DNA of 64,000 nt, taken from positions 20,213,476 to 20,277,475 of the forward strand of contig CM119267.1 of the NCBI GenBank assembly GCA_051294375.1, read 5' to 3'. Source of the stretch: Paraspadella gotoi (Eukaryota > Chaetognatha). Positions 33,520 to 45,354 of the stretch are shown piece by piece. The notes beneath the pieces were generated by a model. The model saw only the letters and a list, made by a program, of their open reading frames with translations, searched no databases and was not told the DNA's origin. The stretch's first letter is position 1; each line of letters opens with the position of its first letter. The position numbers and the translations under genes are program-made.

Positions 33520-34200
33520 GAAATGAAAAATGAAAAAAAATATTCCAGGAAAAAAAATTAAATTTCGGGCGCGAGAGCCAATGGTGGTCAAACCTCGATT
33601 TGAATCAAAACTATTGTATTCCAATTCGTCGTCGTCTTCGTCGTCGTCGTCGTCGTCGTCTTATCTCCGACTGTCGACGGGACGAGTTGTGGACATCCGA
33701 TCCGCGAGACGCGTTAAAATCACGTGACGAGCGCGCGCGGGGCGGAACTCGCGCCACGGAACGCGTGCGTGGCGTGGAGAAGGGGATAGGCTGGGGGAAC
33801 GTCGCGCGTCGCTGTCCCGCGTCTAAGTCGAAGGGATACGTAGATTCGTCGTCGTCGTCTTCTGAAATGAAAAATGAAAAAAAAGTATTCCAGGAAAAAA
33901 AATTAAATTTCGGGCGCGAGAGCCAATTGGTGGTCAAACTCGATTTGAATCAAAACTATTGTATTCCAATGTCGTCGTCGTCTTCGTCGTCGTCTTCGTC
34001 GTCGTCTTATCTCCGACTAGGTCGGAGGACGAGTTGTGGACATCCGATCCGCGAGACGCGTTAAAATCACGTGACGAGCGCGCGCGGGGCGGAAACTCGC
34101 GCCACGGAACGCGTGCGTGCGTGGAGAAGGGATAAGGCTGGGGGAACGTCGCGCGTCGCTTGTCCCGCGTCTAAGTCGAGGATACGTAGATTCGTCGTCG
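33520..34200 (+). repeat. Tandem duplication of about 340 bp, right arm only
   Basis: 33,520-33,860 and 33,862-34,200 are direct copies. Both start 'ctgaaatgaaaaatgaaaa', pass through 'ggcgcgagagccaat', (CGT)n and 'cgcgcgcggggcgga', and end 'gatacgtagattcgtcgtcg'. The join falls in (CGT)n. The left arm has a single copy (about 32,735-33,110). The duplication is therefore younger than the arms, or an artefact of the repeat-rich axis. Confidence 0.85.
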
Positions 34201-34265
34201 TCGTCGTCGTCGTCTCGTTGTCGTTGTTGTCGTCGCGGCTTTCGTTGTTTTCCTCGTTTTTTGTT

Positions 34266-34475
34266 TTATTTTGAAAACAAGTTTTGACGTGTTTTTTTTT
34301 TATCTCTCTCGTTTTCGTGTTTAGACAAAGTCGACAACTTTTTTTTCTGTTTATTTCGGTTTGATTTGTTTTTTTGTTTTCTTTTTCTTTCTCGTTGATG
34401 CACGAATAAAGATGGTCGTCGAAATGATAGAGAGCCAAGACGGACTCCATTTTGTTCGTCCGTTTGTTTTGACAT
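34266..34475 (-). CDS. Candidate short coding segment, Lys/Asn-rich C-terminus
   Basis: Frame of 69 codons from ATG (34,475-34,473, context 'cgaaATGTCA') to a stop at 34,266. It begins MSKQTDEQNGVRLGSLSFRR and becomes strongly basic and low in complexity. In the left arm the first codons are the same but an inserted C after GACGAA shifts the frame, so both arms cannot encode the same protein. No family is recognised. A first exon or a spurious frame are about equally likely. Confidence 0.25.
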   Translation of the reverse strand: MSKQTDEQNGVRLGSLSFRRPSLFVHQRERKRKQKNKSNRNKQKKKLSTLSKHENERDKKKTRQNLFSK

Positions 34476-35639
34476 TTCGCCGAAAATAAAAAAGGACGAA
34501 CCGAAACACTGCTTCGCCGTTAGAGGGCTGTCAGCGTGATTCGTCGTCGTCGTCGTCGATTTATAGCAGAGAAGCGACAAAAACGGGAAAATAAAAATGG
34601 TCGACAATAATTTAATCTGAGGAAATTTGACTTCGCACTCTTCNNNNNNNNNNNNNNNNNNNNNNNNNGGCTGTTAAACCTGTTTTTGAATTCCTCACTT
34701 ACCCGATCGTTCCTACCCTAGGCGGACGACGAACTGACAAGCTGACAGTTCGAGTCGGAGGGGGGGGNNNNNNNNNNNNNNNNNNNNNNNNNNNNNNNNN
34801 NNNNNNNNNNNNNNNNNNNNNNNNNNNNNNNNNNNNNNNNNNNNNNNNNNNNNNNNNNNNNNNNNNNNNNNNNNNNNNNNNNNNNNNNNNNNNNNNNNNN
34901 NNNNNNNNNNNNNNNNNNNNNNNNNNNNNNNNNNNNNNNNNNNNNNNNNNNNNNNNNNNNNNNNNNNNNNNNNNNATGCTAAACTCGTTTTTAAAAGTCG
35001 ACGTTTCTCGTTATTCATATTTCATATTTTTTAGTTTCGGAAAACGGTTATTTTGTACGCACGTGCTACGGTTTAAATAAAATGTTAACTTAAATATACA
35101 GTAATAATAACGCAGAATAATGGGGATTTATGTATACCAAAAAAAAACAAACCTGCACAGTACAACACTATTAAATTGCTCTACGTTGTACTGGTGAAAA
35201 CTCGTTCAGCTTTCATCCTGAAATTAACAGTAAATATTTAAACGTCGAAGGTCGAAGATCGAGACAAAGGCTGCTGACCAAGAGAGACGCCCCCCGTCGA
35301 CCCCCTCCTGCCTGTTCTTTCGCCAGCTTCGCGGTTAAACCCCGGATGTGATTGAAATTAATGAGGGAGGGAAAGGGGTAAGAGAATAGGGAATGGAAAG
35401 GTTAAGGGTTTGAAGAGAACTGGGAAAATAGGGTATAATTATAAATAAGGGGAAAACGAGTCATTAATTAAAAAATAAAAAGGAGAGTAAGGGAAGAGGA
35501 AAGATTAAAGGTAATTTGTTTAGTCGAGAGAGAAACGATGAGGGAAAATGAAAAAAATGAAAGGAATAAAATAATGAAAAGGCCTTATTTTCCCAAAGCG
35601 CCCCTTTTCATCTTAAATTCGAAATTATGTTATTTTTAT

Positions 35640-35895
35640 GGTTTTTAAAATTAGGTTCGAGGTTAAAGTTATAGATTAGGTTAAAGATTAGGATTAAAGT
35701 TAGTGAGTAGGCTACTAATAAAGGGCAGGGATAAGGATTAAGGTTAAAGATTAAGTTAAGGTTAAGGATTAAGGTTAAGGATAAGGGTTAAAGATATAAG
35801 TTTGGTAACAGAATGGTCACTGCAAACGCGCGGGTTTAAATCATATCCCTGCCCCCACACCTAACCCTAACCCTAACCCCCACACCAAAGTAAAA
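35640..35895 (+). repeat. Telomere-like degenerate array with a CCCTAA core
   Basis: More than ten 'ggttaag', 'ggattaagg' and 'agggttaaag' words. Then, on the opposite strand sense, 'cctaaccctaaccctaaccc' lies at about 35,860-35,880. The switch from TTAAGG-like to CCCTAA within 100 bp is unusual. It sits in the right arm of the palindrome, far from any end of this sequence. Confidence 0.6.
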
Positions 35896-36692
35896 TTTTA
35901 TTGTAAGAAAATAGATATGAGAAAATGGTATAAATTTTTGGTCAGAATGAATTAATATAAAATTGATGCCAATTTATACAGTATAAACAGATAAAAGAAT
36001 GGAAGCTCCATGGATGGAAGCTCACCTGATCATTGGCAGATGCCATTGGTGTCTCGACCAATGAGAGAGTTCCATTCTGGTTCCGATGGATTTCTCTCGA
36101 ATCGCCGTTTAATTCCGATGATAGATTAAAATTAAATTTTAAAATCAAATTAAGGAATAAAGGATCAGAAATTGGGCGCTTCGGGAAAAAAGAGCCTATG
36201 AACAACGGGTGACTCGATGTGAAGGAGAAACGGTTGGGAACTTGGAATAGATATCAATCGGCGATAAAAAACCCATCCCTGTCGTCGTAATTGACTCTGA
36301 CCAGCTGCTAGCTTTCTCTCTCTCTCTCTCTCTCTCAATCTCTCTCTCTCTCTCTCTCTGTTTTCAGCTCACTACATCTTGATCCTGTTTCGAAATGTGA
36401 CACAAGTCTCGTCTCTCTGGAAACCAAAAAAAAATTGTTTCCATAAAAGAAGAAAAAAAAACGTCAGAAGCGACCAAGAGTTTTTTTTTTTGGAGACACC
36501 CTTCACCGAGCATCTTGGAGGAGGAAGAGGAGGAGGAGGATGAGGAGGAGGAGGAGGAGGAGGAGGATAGAGCCGCGGGAAAAAGAGAATGAAAAAAAAT
36601 TAATTTGGAATGATAACCATAAGCTCAAAGGATGAAGATGAATTGGGGAGGAAGTTTGGAAAAAGAGAGAGAAAAAAATGGAGTCGATGAAA

Positions 36693-36783
<91 letters not shown>

Positions 36784-37329
36784 AGAGAAGAGAAAAGATT
36801 ATCTGTTCCATTCGAGAGGAAATAAAGTGGAAAGAGAAAGATAACGAAGTCGAGTAGAGGAAGAAACCGAAAGAACGGGATAGAATAGAATCTGGTCGGA
36901 CACGCCCACTCGGGATTCCATCGGCGCCGATCGACGTTCAAAGAAGAAAATGGAAGGAAAAAAATGGCGAATGGTTCGCTTTTTTTTTTATCGGATATAT
37001 ATATAATTATAGGATACATATATAACTGTCGCTGTGTTCTACTTTTTTATCTTTATGTGATGGTAATATACTAGTTTTTTAATCGAGTAACTTTGGTTTA
37101 CCCTAATCTGAAAGGTATGAACCCAAAGATCGACAGACCAAATGGTCAGAATTTGAACTAATGAGAAAGTAAACCAGTAAACAAACAAACAATAGAGTAT
37201 TACTAAGACACCGTCACTGGTACTTAACAAAATTTTAAACTTTATTAAATTGTAGACTTCTTTTTAAGATTAAGAAACAACCTCGTTTTGCTATATTTTC
37301 CGCGTAAATCGCTTGGAAGAGACAATGTA

Positions 37330-37623
37330 TTACGCGACTGCATCAGCAGAATCTATTGCACCGACGGTGATGGCAACAACAGCGAAGACGATGCCAATGA
37401 CGAAGACGACGCCGAAAGCTTCGGTCTCCATCGTCGCAACGATGGAAAGAAAGAGTAACGGCGCCGGGACAATCAGTCCGGCGTCTCTCGCTCCATTGAC
37501 GCCGGTCGAAACGAGAGAAAAAAAGACGAAGACAACGCCGGAGACGAAAGCTTCAGTTTCAAAACCTATGGAGTAAATCTCTGGCATTCTGTCCCAGGCT
37601 GCTCGTGTTGCGATAAAGCCCAA
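37330..37623 (-). CDS. Possible membrane-segment reading frame with internal repeat
   Basis: The open frame holds two similar hydrophobic units: ETEAFVSGVVFVFFSLVS and, 45 residues on, ETEAFGVVFVIGIVFAVVAI. The second would make a good transmembrane helix. The repeat is also visible in DNA ('gaagctttcg..gtcttcgtc'). The hydrophobicity may come from (GTCTTC)n-like codons, the frame opens at TTG and not ATG, and the left arm (29,000-29,330) is frame-shifted. The opposite strand is open as well (37,313-37,576). I would not call it a gene without transcripts. Confidence 0.15.
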   Translation of the reverse strand: MGFIATRAAWDRMPEIYSIGFETEAFVSGVVFVFFSLVSTGVNGARDAGLIVPAPLLFLSIVATMETEAFGVVFVIGIVFAVVAITVGAIDSADAVA

Positions 37624-38392
37624 ACAAAAAAATCAAATACTACTATGTTGCCGTGAACGTTTCTACCATCCTTCCACTGCTCAGTTTCTCCTGTGATTTG
37701 CTATCTAACTCTCTCTCTCTCTCATTGGGTATTTGTGGTCAAATCTATAGTGGCTTTCAAAGCACTCCTCAACCACTTCGTGGACGAACGAACACTTGAT
37801 CGAACGATTCAATCTTATTCGCGTTAAATTATCATTTTTCATAATTCTTGTCTTCTTTTCATTGAGTATTCACGTCGCCATAATATAGTATAAAGAAAAG
37901 TTTGTTTAAATAAAATAATATTAAATAAAAACTTTCGTTCGCACGTAATAACAACTAGGAGAGGTTTAAGCAAGAATCAGGTACATCATGTACATCATGT
38001 ACATCATGTACAATTGTACATACCTTAAAACTGTGCTGATCTCGAATTGTGTCAAACTAATCTAACCAATGCAAAGTAGATCTAAGCTTGGCACAAATTT
38101 TGAATGCGACTGTGTTTGCGAATTTTTTTCCCAGGTTTTTTCGTTGTTTTTTTGTTGTTTTTTTTTTGTTTTTTTTTGTTTTTGTAGTTATTTGTGTCCG
38201 TATGGTTGCGCGTAAATATTGGCTAAAAAACAAATTTGATTAAATGTATTAATAATTAATAATCATCATAATCTCTGAAAAAATATTATTCAGCTGTTGA
38301 CGCCTGGCTTCCCAAAAAAATTAATTTCTTCATTTTTTAAAAATTTTTCTCTTCGCCTATTTTTTAAACGATTTTCCACATCGCAAGAAGCG

Positions 38393-38585
<193 letters not shown>

Positions 38586-39537
38586 GAGACAGAATAACCC
38601 ACTCAAAGAAAAGTCATCCGCGATTTTATAGATTTTCCATAATTTTTTTTTCCCACAATGAAATCAAACCGAAAAATCGTCTTCTGTCATTTTTCACGGA
38701 AAAAAAAATCGCACGAACGATGATGAAGACGACGACGACGACGACGACGACGACGATTACGGCGAATTCGTCTTCTCCGTCATCGTCATCGTCGTCGTCG
38801 TCGTCTGCTGGGATTTCGCATTAACGCACCTCTCGTTGTATCGCCGAGCTGTAGTACTACGTGAACAATACTATTCCTTAAGTCGCGCGAGTACAATTTT
38901 ATCGTGTCTTTAATTCGCAACGGTCTAATTTAATTGTCGATTATCAAATTGCAATCCATAATTTTTCCGAATTTTCTATGTTTAGATTTACTTTTCTTTC
39001 GTTACATTTTTCAGCAATTTTTCGTGTAGCGTTTAACGTTAAGCGACGTATATGACTTACTCTTGTTTTCATTTAGCGGGACAATGTTCGATTTTTTGTC
39101 TCATTGCGTAAGGCACGTTCATCAAAGAATAATAATAAATAGTATTTAAAAACGAAATAAAAACATTTGACGTTGTTCAAACTTCATTCAGTTAGCGTTA
39201 AACTTAATGATGACGAAAACTTCTACTTTGTCGACGATTGACGAAACAAGGACGACAACGACTCAACAAACCGATGCTGAACAAGAGACCGCGCGCGCCA
39301 CGTGCGATTCACGCCACGCCATCCCTCCTCTTTACGCCACGCATGCGTCATCCTCGTCCTAATTGGCGCCGTCGGCCGACGTCACGCGGATTCGTTGACG
39401 ATTAGCGGCCGACAGTCGTTTTCGTTGTTATCACTGTTGAATGTCACTGTTGAATCAACACTGTTGATGTCGTAAAACTGACAAATCCAGCAAACGATTC
39501 TTGCCGACAAATTCTGCCGACAAAAATTTAGTTTCGC

Positions 39538-39621
39538 TCAACTCGCGATCTTTTGACATCTCTCCGAGTCCGCGGCTTCGTCGCCCTCTGCCCTTTTGCG
39601 ACTTTTGCGCGAGGCCGCCAT
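39538..39621 (-). CDS. Candidate 27-codon start segment, ATGGCGGCC context
   Basis: 'gcgagATGGCGGCCTCGC' opens a frame starting MAASRKSRKRAEGDEAADSE and ending at TGA. The basic-then-acidic composition and CpG-rich codons look like a protein N-terminus. The left arm carries an extra C inside the ATG (near 26,938) and the copy at 62,575-62,680 is also altered. If real, it would need a splice donor before the stop, which I cannot identify. The overlapping AGATGGCGGC word is a YY1-type motif common at metazoan start sites. Confidence 0.25.
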   Translation of the reverse strand: MAASRKSRKRAEGDEAADSERCQKIAS

Positions 39622-40299
39622 CTCGCGACCTTGCAATTAGGAAATCTTTCTTCTCTCCTCGACGCTGCATACTTTATTCAATCTTGATTTTCTAGCCAAC
39701 CCCTTTTCCCACCCTTTCATTTCCTGCCAATCCCGCTGCTCCCTCCGACCCTGCTTCTTTTTCTGACCCTTCTCGTCAAGGATTCGTTTTACGCAAGAAG
39801 AAGTCGCGAGGAGACGTGGGCAAGAGCATGAGCGACGACGACGACGACGACGACGACATCTACGACTACGAATCCCTATAACATCCCGCGTTGACAAACG
39901 GGGGAAAAAACTTAAGTGGATAGAAGCCGCGGAATAAAAAGCAATCGTGGAGCAAAAGTCGAGAGTCAAATCGCGTTTTTTTTTTTTGCGATCGATGCGG
40001 CGGTGGCGGCGGCTGCGGCGCCATTGCGGCGGCGGCGAAAGAGTCCATAGAAGTTTGCCGGAAATATATACAAGGGACAGATAGAACTTTAACTTCGTGT
40101 TGTATAGATATTTATTATCAGAAGGCAACAATAAATCCCCCAAAAATAAAAATTAAATATAAAATAAATAAAGTCCCCCCCACCAAAAAAAAATATCTAA
40201 ATAATTTTAATTAAAATAGTAAAAATTTTAAGTATCGGAATTATAAAATCTAAAAATGTAAAATAGTGAAAGAAGAAATTTTGCCATTTTCATAGTAAT

Positions 40300-43240
40300 G
40301 GTAAGTCAAGCGTCCAAATGAGGCACTCCACCAAACACGGAGGACTCACAAGCGAAATCCGAGCTCTCACAGACCGCGATAGATGGACGAAGACTCGATT
40401 TGCGCGCACGGATGTGAAATTGGCACGCAAAGACGCCATCTGCGAGCGGCGATGTACGTGCAAAATGCGCGCGCGCAAAAAAAAAAAGCTAAGTGCGCAA
40501 GACTTTGAGAGCGAGGTCGGCGCTGACGCCGCTGTCGGCGTTGTCGGCGCGTGGGCGTCAGTTGGCGCTCTTCCTTTCTTTTCTTCCAATTTTTTTTTTT
40601 AAATTTTAATTTTTATCTTTTCTCTTTTCCTTAAAGAAAACTTCTTTTCATCTTTTGTTCTTTTACAACTTGAACTTTTGTTTCTTTTAATAACAGATAA
40701 ATACAGAATCAGCATTGGTAACGCTCAAAGACGAGTAAATAGTTATCCTCTAAACGGTTGAATGGTTCATTTGGTCGTGGCTCGTTAGGTCATCGTCTTC
40801 GACCTCGTCTATCAATATTGCGGGCAGCAATCAGGTGAAACGCAAGTCTCTGGGATCAAGCATGGTCTGGACCTGGTGGTAAGCAAAAGCAAGCATCGGA
40901 ATCAATCAGAATAGCAATGATCTCTCAGGTAAGCTCAGCCTAATCGATGACATATTTAATAGCCACGCACATAATAGACGAACATATAAACCACATAAGA
41001 TCTAATAAACCCCGACGATGGATAATTAATATTATTACAATCTGTATGAAAGTAAATCATGATTAAACAGAGTAATGAAGTAATAATGAACGGTAATGTT
41101 TTTTAAACAAATATTGATAGTTAATATTTTTAAACACTTTCACAAAAGGAAATCAGGAGAAACGAATTACAACGAGAGTTTATGTCCATTATTCCTTTCT
41201 TTTTCCTTCCATTCTTATAACTCTATCTTCTTTTTCATCATTTTTAGCCGGATCTGCTTATCAGCAGATTCCGGGTCTATAATTTCTTTGTCCTGTAGGT
41301 AAGTCGCTTATATCATCTCAGAACATCGAATTATAGAAAATTATGCCAAAAAATGATGTCCGTCCGTCCGTCCGTTCCCTTTAGCTTTGAACGCCAATTA
41401 CTCATGTGTGGATTGGGCCATTGACTTGAAATTTTGTGTGTGTGTAAAGAAGTGTGTGATTAAGCAGAAAATCAAGTTTCGCTGGAATCGTCCGAGTGGA
41501 AATGAGTTTAAATGGAAAAAAATTGTTCAACTATTTGATAATTAAATTATTAATTAAATAATTAATTAACGTGTAATTAATGTGTAATTAAATAATCTTT
41601 TAAATAATCCGGCATTGCTCAAACTTGTTTTTTCCCTTCTCCCTTATGTTTTCTCATTCCTCCCTCCTTTCAAAAGTTTTTTTTCCTTTTATCTTCGACT
41701 TGTTTTAATATTTCTCCCTCTGTTGTCTATTAATACAACCTACTCAACTACAAAAAAAAGAGCATCGATGAAAAACATATGCCTAACATAAGCCCTACGT
41801 AGAGTTATGGGCAAAATCGGGAGAAAAGTGGGAGAACAAGAACCGAAGAATGAGAGGGCTGAAAGATTAATAAAGGCGTAGAGGTTAAATAAATAAATAT
41901 ATCTCACGCGGATATTAAATGATAAATATTAAACGCAAAGACTATAAAGTTCGCCCGAGCGAGCAAATCGGGGAGGCGATGGAAAGAGAAGAAGTTTTGA
42001 GCGGAGAAAGAGATCGAGGGTGAGAGAATGTGAAACAAGAATTGTGAGGATGTGAGAGGATGTGAGAGGCGAATGAAGGAGAAAATGTTTTGACGACGGA
42101 AAGAAAAAAAAGAGATTTTTGTTTGTCAGAAAACGAAACTGAAAATAAATTGCTCTGTTGCTTAAGTTGCTGGTCGAGAGAAGATTGAAAGCCAATCACG
42201 ATTTTGATTACAAAAAAAAATTTAACTTTGCAATTATGATATTCGCCCAGAGCATCTTGTCTGAATTTGGGGGTTAATCACACAAAAACAGACGAAGAAA
42301 TGAGAAACAACTCTAAAGGTTTCTTTTCAAACTTAATCTCTTTTAATCGCGAAGTTCAAAGGTTTCGACGGAAGAGGCGAAGCGAGTGCAAATCATCTTT
42401 GTCATTATTTTTTGTTTAAGCATAAGTGCTCTAGTCTTTTTTAACGTTATTATTTTCATTGTCGAAAACTACAGTATTTATTTTCAGTCGTCCTCGTTTT
42501 GAAATACTAGGCTCAAAATATAAAACCAATCTTTACTTGGTCTGGGCAGGTTTGTCAAGAAACCGGTGCTCAAATATGGCGGAATAAAAAAAAGGGGGAA
42601 AAAAAAACTTTCACCCAAATATGAAAAAGAAATCTTCTCTCTCATTCCGCCATAATTTCCATCCGATGGAAACAATAATAAAAAAAAGGCTTCGAATCTT
42701 ACTGTGGTTTGAAAAACGAAAACAGTCACCAGCAAGTTGAAGGGGTTGCGCGGCAATAACTTTGTTTGTGGATGCATTTTTTTAGATGATATAGTTTAAA
42801 ATATAGGCACATTAAGCATCAAATGATTGATCACTTACGAGTATTTAACTTATGCACAATAGCCGTCTCAAGAAAACCTTTCTGCTTTATCTTATGCGAC
42901 AAAGTATTGAACGTAAGTGGGAGAGATCAAGCGACCGACCGACCGACCAAAAAGTGACTTTTGGAGTAGTTCCGAGTAGTTCTCGCGGCGCAACTAAAAA
43001 GAAAGAGAATTAAAGATAAAGCTTTAGTCGAGATGAGAATAAAAGTGGAAACGAGTTCATTTCCTTGGATAATAAAAGGAATCAACAAAATGACTGTTCT
43101 TTTTTTTTTTTCGTTAGAATTTATGTAGCAATCAGACGCTAGGGAAGATTTTCAACTCGATGTGAAACTTTGGGAATATGGATTTTATTTTATTTATTTA
43201 TTTATTTATTTTATTTATTTTATAGCTTATCTATTAAATG
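40300..43240 (+). repeat. Segment recurring inverted at 57,455-61,088
   Basis: Pairs in order: 'gcgctgacgccgctgtcggc' (40,520) with 60,880; 'caggagaaacgaattacaac' (41,155) with 60,225; 'gcgagcaaatcggggaggcg' (41,958) with 59,460; 'ttggtctgggcaggt' (42,537) with 58,460; 'ccatattcccaaag' on the opposite strand (43,168) with 57,498. Identity is high at the 40-42 kb end and falls toward 43 kb, because the other copy becomes noisy. It contains the GGAC repeat at 41,350-41,520, a (TTTA)n run at 43,190-43,223, and no supported gene. Confidence 0.85.
41350..41520 (+). repeat. Dispersed (GGAC)n repeat, clearest copy
   Basis: 'gatgtccgtccgtccgtccg' is followed by 'caattactcatgtgtggatt', 'aaattttgtgtgtgtgtaaa' and 'cgctggaatcgtccgagtgg'. 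It shares blocks in reverse complement with 350-510. The duplicate at 59,915-60,040 lacks the GGAC tract. Confidence 0.65.
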
Positions 43241-43249
43241 AATGTATTT

Positions 43250-44144
43250 TTTTTCAAACATGTGCATAGATCTAGAAGCATAAGAAAGAAGGGCTCAAGG
43301 CTTAACGCGGACCGCCTCAAAATGTGATCAAGAATCGTAATAACTTTCAAAACTCTCAAACTCTTAAATCCATTTGGTCTTAAAGGTTTTTAAGCGGGAT
43401 ATTTCGGGTCATATATTCCCTTTTTTATTAGAATATAAAGATTATTTTTCTCTCTTTCTGTCTCTCCTTTTTTCTCTCTCTCTCTCCAGCCTCCCCTCTC
43501 CCACCATTCTTTAAATTTCTTATAGCCTTTATCTCTTTCTCTCCCTTTTAGTTATTTATTCTTTTACTCCGCTTAGTGTTTATTAATACTACAGTTGGCG
43601 CTTTTAGTTCAATCCAATTTTTCTCTATGATCCTCAACATTGTGAAATTTACATTGAGAAAGGCGAAACGTACAGTCGACGCCGTTGCTAAATACGGCGT
43701 TTATTTTCTAACGGCGCAATAACGTATATTATTCATGAAATCGCAACTTAGCTTAGTTTCTTTCCTTCGCCACGAGATGCAAGATTCACAACGTACCTCG
43801 TTCATAATTCACAATTAGCAATAAGTGAATAAAAATTAGTAATTAAATACGTTCAAAACCTAAATACTTGCGAAATATTTCTTTAAAAATTTTTTTGTTT
43901 TTTTTTACTCATTTTACATCGCGTGTAAGGCTTCCAAAGCCTATTATAGATCCGTTCAAACGTTTACTGCATCGTTTAACACTCGGGTGAAAAAACAATT
44001 CGGCTAAAAAACAGCGCCATAACCTCCCAACGCAGAGAAGCGCCTTCTTTCGCCGCCCAAAAAAAAATTCGTCGCCTCTGGCGAGAGAAATTGGAACTAA
44101 AGAGAAAAAATGCCGGAAGAGGCAGAAAATGAGAAAGGGAGAGG

Positions 44145-44175
<31 letters not shown>

Positions 44176-44520
44176 CAACTTGTACACATTGTTCAGTTAG
44201 GTAGATGGTTATGACTTTTGTGGGGCATTGGAGGCGAGAGAAAGAAACAGAGAGAGCATGAGACCAGATCCGTGTTCCAGGAGGCAACTACATAATCAAT
44301 TTACACCGATAACATCCACTGAATTCTGAATAAGTAAACTGGGAAAAAGCGATTTATAAAAAAAAGTTTTATTCCCAACTATTCCGTCGGCCATTGTTTT
44401 CTCCACAAAGACAACTTCTCGTATTGAATGCGAGGGAATAAAAAAAGAAAAAAAAAAGGAAAAAAAAAATTTCTAAGAAGTTCCTCGCGCTGTCGGCTTT
44501 ATTCAGATCGTCGAGACGCG
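43250..44520. other. Unique AT-rich stretch
   Basis: A mixture of T-rich and purine-rich DNA with a short GA tract at 44,143-44,175. A 92-codon minus-strand frame (43,909-44,187) is partly the product of that tract. 'ggcgaaacgtacagtcgacg' and 'gttgctaaatacggcgttta' (43,660-43,705) form a small CpG-containing island. I see no supported gene. Confidence 0.5.
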
Positions 44521-44527
44521 AATTTAG

Positions 44528-44709
44528 CTGAAGGCTGCAATGAGAATGGGGTCCCGTCGTCCCCGTCTACTTTAGAAGGAATTTACGCCCATATCTTCTA
44601 TGCGCCTTTTAGCTGCACTGCCTGCTCCCTATTTAGTGACTGCCTTTCCGTTTCGACAGCCATTTCAGTGTTCCCAGTGCTTGTCTTGCTTGTCTTACTA
44701 TCATTTTAA
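44528..44709 (+). CDS. Candidate 3'-terminal exon with hydrophobic C-terminus
   Basis: An acceptor-like 'cgcgaatttag' ends at 44,527. The open frame then encodes a Cys-containing stretch (CNENGVPSSPSTLEG, FSCTACSLFSDC) and ends in a hydrophobic tail, ISVFPVLVLLVLLSF, directly before TAA. 'aataaa' begins at 44,710, one base after the stop. A hydrophobic C-terminus of this kind fits a GPI-attachment signal or a tail-anchored membrane segment. The frame is also open upstream to 44,428 through a Lys-rich run, so the acceptor is a guess. It is single copy in the window, so no comparison is possible. Confidence 0.35.
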
Positions 44710-44905
44710 AATAAAGGATTCGATAGGTCTCGACAAAAAAAAAAAAAAAGGAAAGCCTTTTTTTCTTCCCCCAATAGTGATCATATCACAGATTCCACGC
44801 TTCGTGGATCACTTTGGGAACCATCACTTTGGATCGAGAGGCGTGGATGAACCTCAGACCTCCTCATCTCTCTCTACTCTCGACCCTCACGTCTTTGCTC
44901 CGAGA

Positions 44906-44916
44906 TTTTGGCGGAA
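44906..44916 (+). promoter_or_regulatory. E2F-like TTTTGGCGGAA site
   Basis: 'ttttggcggaa' resembles the TTTSGCGS E2F consensus and lies 13 bases before an AGATGGCGG start. Short sites like this occur by chance, so the context is the only support. Confidence 0.3.
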
Positions 44917-44928
44917 TTTCTAATCCAG

Positions 44929-45144
44929 ATGGCGGAAAGAGAAGTTGCGGTTGAGGGAGGACGAGGAAAGACCAAGGATATAAATGAGGGGAAATCAATC
45001 GACACGGTGGGAGGCGAGGAAAGGGAGGAAGGGGAGGAAAGGAAGCGAGGAAGGAAGGAAAAAAGGAAAGGAAGGAAAGGAAGGAAAGGAAGGAAAGAAG
45101 GAATTAAGGGAGCGTACATAATACATATAAGAAAGAAAGAATGA
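44929..45144 (+). CDS. Candidate small basic protein or first exon (Met-Ala-Glu-Arg start)
   Basis: ATG in 'ccagATGGCGGAAAG' opens a 71-codon frame beginning MAEREVAVEGGRGKTKDI, followed by Glu/Gly/Arg and then (Gly-Arg-Lys)n from a 'ggaaggaaa' repeat, ending TGA at 45,144. The first 30 codons use varied codons and look protein-like; the rest follows the simple repeat. The start context is the same AGATGGCGGAAAG word found at 18,995 in block B. No family is recognised. It could be a first exon with a donor before the repeat. Confidence 0.3.
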   Translation: MAEREVAVEGGRGKTKDINEGKSIDTVGGEEREEGEERKRGRKEKRKGRKGRKGRKEGIKGAYIIHIRKKE

Positions 45145-45354
45145 GGTCGGAGGGTTAATTCATTTGAAAAGGGTTATGGTTGAACATTAAGAAAAAAAGA
45201 AGGGCCGGGGATAAAAAAATTAGAAAATGGGTAGTGTGTAATATGTGCGCATCTGTGTGCATATGTGTCATATGTGCACTTGTGGTAAAGAAGGTACTGG
45301 AGTAGAACAAAGAAAGAAATTGAGGGTTAGAGTTGAACATGATTTCCAAGTGTT

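Noticed and set aside
40690-41100. Possible tRNA or small RNA gene in GC-balanced DNA
   Set aside because: No cloverleaf with A and B boxes could be drawn. The region is part of the duplicated segment and unremarkable otherwise.
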